Origin: Dioscorea cayenensis subsp. rotundata
Lineage: Eukaryota > Streptophyta > Magnoliopsida > Dioscoreales > Dioscoreaceae
DNA: 64,000 nt
Assembly: GCF_009730915.1 (NCBI RefSeq)
Contig: NC_052474.1
Span: forward strand, 5,863,501-5,927,500
Direction: 5' to 3'
Made by a program: the position numbers and the translations under genes. Position 1 is the first letter of the stretch; each line of letters opens with the position of its first letter. Shown here piece by piece: positions 60,901 through 64,000 of this stretch. The notes beneath the pieces were generated by a model. The model made no database searches, was not told the origin of the DNA, and saw nothing but the letters and a program-made list of their open reading frames with translations.

Positions 60901-63900
60901 TCTTATTGTTTGGAAGACCAAGAAACAGCCTACTGTTGCCAAGTCTAGTGCTGAGGCTGAGGTTCGTGCGTTGGCTTCTACCGTCCAGGAGGTGCTTTGG
61001 CTGCGTTCGATTCTACAGGACTTTGGTGTACCGATCACATCTCCTATTCCTATTCACTGTGACAGTACTGGAGCCCTTCAGATTGCTGCAGATCCGGTCA
61101 AGCATGAGTTGACCAAACATATTGGTGTGGATGCACATTTCACACGATGCCATGTACGTGCCCAGACTGTGTCACTTCACTATCTTCCTACAGAGGTCCA
61201 GGTGGCTGATTTCTTCACCAAGGCGCAAACACGTGATCACCATCTATTTATGTTATCCAAACTCAAGACACATGATCCGCCTTGAGTTTGAGAAGGGGTG
61301 TTAGATGTATTGTTGTATTGTCTATATATGTATACATGTATATGTATGTACAGACGTATATGTATATTTATCATATTCTATATGTAGACCCAAAGGGTCA
61401 CTCATGTTAGGTGTTCAAGCATATACACTTGTTCCATTCTCTCTCTCTCCTCTTCTAACACACCTATCATATGCAGCAATGCAGCAGAGTTCACTAAAAG
61501 ATGCAGGGTTTCTCTAGTTATTCACTTTTGAGGTAAGATTAAGAAGAAATTCATTCTCAAGGTGTTACAGAAGCATATTTAAGTTTTCATAGGAGGTAGG
61601 TTTGTGCTGGTAACTTTCCAGATGAGTTGGTGGCATGACGGGAAATACTATTCTTAAACAGTAGTAAAAAAAGACAAGATTTAACTGATGATGAATTCCC
61701 TTCTGATAAAGTAACATTCCTCTAAACTAGCTTGCTTTGCTCGAAAGTAGCTTCCAAAAGAATACTGAAGTCATGTGAGATAGGAAGACCAGGTGATGTT
61801 ATTTCAATAAGTAATGGCATCCAGTGACCTTTTATCCATATCTAATAAGTATTTGAATTTAGGAAACTAAGGCACCCAATCACTGGCTCACTTTTGTGAG
61901 TATGCTAGTAAATTAAACTCAGCTGGAAGGAGGTTCATTTTAGGTTTAGGATGAACATATGTACTTTGAAACTACCACAAAAATATACATACACATCAAT
62001 TAAACCAAAGAGCATATGCTATCAAATGAGCCTTACTTGGACCAAATAGTAGGAAGTACACCAAAAATGATCATGAAGAATAGCACAACATCATATAATG
62101 GGATTTCTGAAAACATAAACCAAGCATAAGTGTTATTGAAAGGTGTATAAACACTTACTGAAGTAACTTACATAGTTGACAAGGATTAGGACACATATAC
62201 TTGTAATGAAAGAACAATTGTAAATTTAAAAAGAGCAACTGAAAATTATAAATTTACCAACTGAATTCAAGGGCAACAATATAATAAATCTGACAGTGTT
62301 AATTTCAAACAAAAAATGAGATTTGAATTATTTTTTTTTTTCTAAAAAGATGGGGAAATCTCAACCAAAATAAAAGGAGCAGGGATTCTTTAGATTTCAA
62401 ATGCCTGACATAGACATCAAATCAGAAGGTTTACCTAGTAACTCATGAAAGCCAAAAATAGTGACCTCAACAGAGAGGAACTATTTAATAGCCACAATTT
62501 TCTATATAATTACGCATATCGTTTTTGTGGTGTTCTCCACTGATGCACAAAAACTTTTTTTTTTTCCAATGAATTGTATGTTGGAGTCATAACAATACAA
62601 AAATGCCCCAAAAGCCCACCCATCCCAACTATTTTGACAGTGATATGCATAAAAACTGCAATTGCAAGATAGCCATACCATTTCATGCTTCATCAAACTA
62701 AATTGGTATAGATATGCACAGAAGTAGCAGATAAAAATTTCCAGTGACTACTTACCAGGAAGAAATGGCACCCAACTCAAAAGGGGGATGGACTTTCTAA
62801 AGTCTTGAGCCCACCATTCAGCTCCTGAACAAGGCAAAATAAGAAGACTTCATATGTATCAGATCTCGAGAATAATGATTGATTAATCAACCATCATTTG
62901 TCAACTACATTAACCAGAAACTAAAACAACATTAGTCTGAGAGGAAATTCACATACCCAAAAAGTATGTAAGAAAATGGCCCCCGTAGATCAACATTAGG
63001 CCTTCAGTGGGCCCATTTACTATAGGAAGAACAAGTGTATTGGTGAAAAAGCTGGAACGTCAACAACCAAAGTGCAAATTAATACGCAAATTGAAGTATT
63101 GAAAAAATGCATAAATTTGAACATTCATGTAATAAATGGATTGCTAAAATTGCATAAATCATACTACACATAAATTTGACAATCAAAATAATGAATCAAC
63201 AAATTACCCAAGAAACTGAACATAAAGTCTGTTAATTGACTAACATGGGCCACATCAAATTTCATTGCCAAGAACATTAAAAATTCTTACTGATACTTAT
63301 GGAAGAAGCATTCATATGAAAACTTCATCCTCAGAAACATAGATCAGACTAACAAACAGATGTTCTATGGATGCTAAACTTTCTGGTGTTTCCAGCAATG
63401 CAGCATGTGCACTAAATGCTCAGGTTAAGAGGAAGCTGTTTTGCAGGGGGAAAAAGGGCGAAGAACTTGTGCTTTCTAATAAGTCACATTAGCAACTAAA
63501 GAAAGTTGCATAGTAGCACCTATAAATGTTGGATAAAGTTTCATTCAAAGTCAGACTAAGATGATAGTAAAAGGGATTCAAAATCAGGGAGTAAAACTCA
63601 CTGTTCCCATGTTGCAAAGTAGAATGTTACAGTTGATATAACCCAAAACCAGAATGTCATTCTTCCACACATAGCAGTGCTTCCAAAGGCCAATGCTTCA
63701 AACTGACAAAAAGCAGAAGTGCAACATCTCACAAGAAATTTAAATGTGATCATAATAAAATTACAACGAGGGCAGGAAGTAAAAATATACCTACCGTACA
63801 AGCAAGAGCATCACAACCTGGGAATTGAAAATTTCAGATGATTAGAAAATGAAACTTATCACAATAACATGGATACAGTAAAGGCAATCACCATGGTCAA

Positions 63901-63967
63901 AAAGTTCTCCCAATGGACTTGATGAGTTTGTACGCCTGGCTTGCTTACCGTCAACAGCATCAAAAGT
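57964..63967 (-). CDS. AAPT: Aminoalcoholphosphotransferase (CDP-choline/ethanolamine), 5' end outside window
   Basis: This membrane enzyme transfers phosphocholine or phosphoethanolamine from the CDP form to diacylglycerol, the last step of PC/PE synthesis in the ER. Minus-strand exons: 63892-63967, 63795-63817, 63602-63702, 62957-63051, 62756-62824, 62037-62106, 59605-59668, 59321-59533, 58690-58752, 58427-58485, 58293-58345, 58085-58157 and 57964-57985. The first exon gives the full CDP-alcohol phosphotransferase signature DG-x2-AR-x8-G-x3-D-x3-D across its junction with a 23-nt microexon. Later blocks include [49 protein letters not shown] sequence (here [14 protein letters not shown]), and the C-terminus RITRKEA before TAA. 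Several hydrophobic helices are evident. All junction phases fit and no frameshift is seen. The intron 59669-62036 contains a copia insertion in the opposite direction. Confidence 0.93.
59805..59809. repeat. Left target duplication CACCT
   Basis: Perfect 5-bp match to 61461-61465, the standard length for Ty1/copia insertions. Confidence 0.92.
59810..59971 (+). repeat. 5' LTR of the copia element
   Basis: 162 bp, TG...CA ends, identical to the 3' LTR. It contains a TA-rich segment with several TATATGTAT motifs that may serve as promoter, and a CT-rich tract near its end. Confidence 0.94.
59816..61285 (+). CDS. Copia RT-RNase H open frame continuous with the 5' LTR
   Basis: An uninterrupted 489-codon frame. 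The first ~50 residues are encoded by the LTR and primer-binding site and are not part of the normal polyprotein. From about residue 55 ([15 protein letters not shown]) the reverse transcriptase of the RVT_2 family runs to about 290, with the catalytic YVDDM near residue 175 and the PRAWFERF and RYFLGIEI blocks on either side. RNase H follows ([30 protein letters not shown]), ending with VADFFTKA and a stop just before the polypurine tract. A full copia pol would be over 1000 residues; the N-terminal gag-PR-INT part is deleted. Whether the LTR ATG is used is unknown. Confidence 0.88.
   Translation: MYCCIVYICIHVYVCTDVYVYLSYSICRPKGSLMLGVQAYTLVPFSLSPLLTWYQEYGRDYEETFAPVAHMHTVRTLVAVAAVRGWVLHQLDVKNAFLHGDLKEEVYMTPPPGLRVPTGSVCRLRRALYGLKQAPRAWFERFSTVVEAAGFTPSIHDPAVFIHSSSRGQTILLLYVDDMILTGDDSAHITFVKQKLCETFLMTDLGPLRYFLGIEITSHPDGYRLSQQRYTHDLLARSGLTDTRIAATPMELHLQLRASDGIPLSDPSRYRHLVGSLVYLAVTRPDISHAVHILSQFVAAPTSVHYAHLIRVLRYLRGTVSRGLFYSRQSTLQLQAYSDATWASSPDDRVSVTGYCIFLGSSLIVWKTKKQPTVAKSSAEAEVRALASTVQEVLWLRSILQDFGVPITSPIPIHCDSTGALQIAADPVKHELTKHIGVDAHFTRCHVRAQTVSLHYLPTEVQVADFFTKAQTRDHHLFMLSKLKTHDPP
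61299..61460 (+). repeat. 3' LTR of the copia element
   Basis: Identical in sequence and length to the 5' LTR. Confidence 0.94.
61461..61465. repeat. Right target duplication CACCT
   Basis: Directly follows CTAACA of the 3' LTR and matches 59805-59809. Confidence 0.92.
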
Positions 63968-64000
63968 CTAGGGCAAACACAAATAGGGGCAAACCTTGTT

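Larger units (their letters stand above)
59810..61460 (+). mobile_element. Internally deleted Ty1/copia retrotransposon, 1651 bp, very young
   Basis: Two identical 162-bp LTRs (59810-59971 and 61299-61460), each TGTTAG...CTAACA, with a CACCT duplication. Directly after the 5' LTR is TGGTATCAG, the start of a tRNA-iMet primer-binding site, which then fuses to mid-RT coding sequence. gag, protease, integrase and the first part of RT are absent. A polypurine tract (GAGAAGGGG, 61290-61298) precedes the 3' LTR. The identical LTRs mean recent insertion. The element needs outside gag and integrase to move. It lies antisense to AAPT in an intron. Confidence 0.94.
59669..62036 (-). other. AAPT intron enlarged by a copia insertion
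   Basis: Intron between exons ending GVLPTIWS and starting ICNVHKVVQ. Of 2368 bp, 1656 bp are the retrotransposon plus one copy of its target duplication. The original intron was about 712 bp. Confidence 0.85.

Noticed and set aside
60681..61112. 143-codon alternate frame in the copia element
   Set aside because: Overlaps the RT-RNase H frame in another phase; no domain.

Overview
The window is nuclear DNA of a flowering plant. Genes are split by AT-rich GT-AG introns, intergenic DNA is very AT-rich with many (TA)n tracts, and LTR, Mutator-like, Tourist-like and L1-like elements are interleaved with conserved plant genes. Gene features would suit a monocot such as a yam (Dioscorea), but the species call is only a guess. 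Two runs of exactly 1000 N are scaffold gaps. Three of the four gap edges carry what looks like residual Oxford Nanopore adapter sequence.

Layout. 1-4306: AT-rich intergenic DNA with an old ~400 bp direct duplication. 5323-9360: decayed L1-type LINE on the minus strand. 9804-10661: Tourist-like MITE with a TAA target duplication. 12361-13913 (+): ACC synthase, three exons, with a one-base insertion in exon 2. 16383-18176 (-): intact mitochondrial ATP synthase subunit g. 19773-25884 (+): PP2A regulatory subunit B/B55, ten exons visible, two one-base insertions, a probable one-base deletion, and a 3' end lost in the second gap. 26904-30073: no gene seen.

30074-43367 holds two related Mutator-like elements (MULEs) placed tail to tail as a large inverted structure. 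The right one has a perfect 9-bp target duplication and keeps a degenerate MULE transposase. The left one has lost the transposase but keeps more of a Ulp1-like (C48) protease gene. Each lacks the part the other retains. Intron-like intervals of both are filled with arrays of a sense-oriented GTTTAA motif spaced about 15-20 bp.

43377-49560 is a repeat graveyard: a three-copy tandem repeat, a 2086-bp solo LTR with a perfect TGTGA duplication, a 624-bp solo LTR, and AT-rich tandem repeats. 49787-52947 (+): intact six-exon RGG-box, Stm1/SERBP1-like RNA-binding protein. 55937-56206 (-): unrecognised 89-residue protein. 57964-63967 (-): 3' two-thirds of aminoalcoholphosphotransferase (final step of phosphatidylcholine/ethanolamine synthesis). 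One of its introns contains a very young 1651-bp copia element in the opposite orientation. That element has identical 162-bp LTRs, a perfect 5-bp target duplication, and only an RT-RNase H reading frame, which is open back into the 5' LTR.

The host genes are unrelated housekeeping or hormone genes, each with its own promoter; nothing suggests a cluster. The most unusual content is the inverted MULE pair with its GTTTAA arrays, and the RT/RNase H-only copia element.
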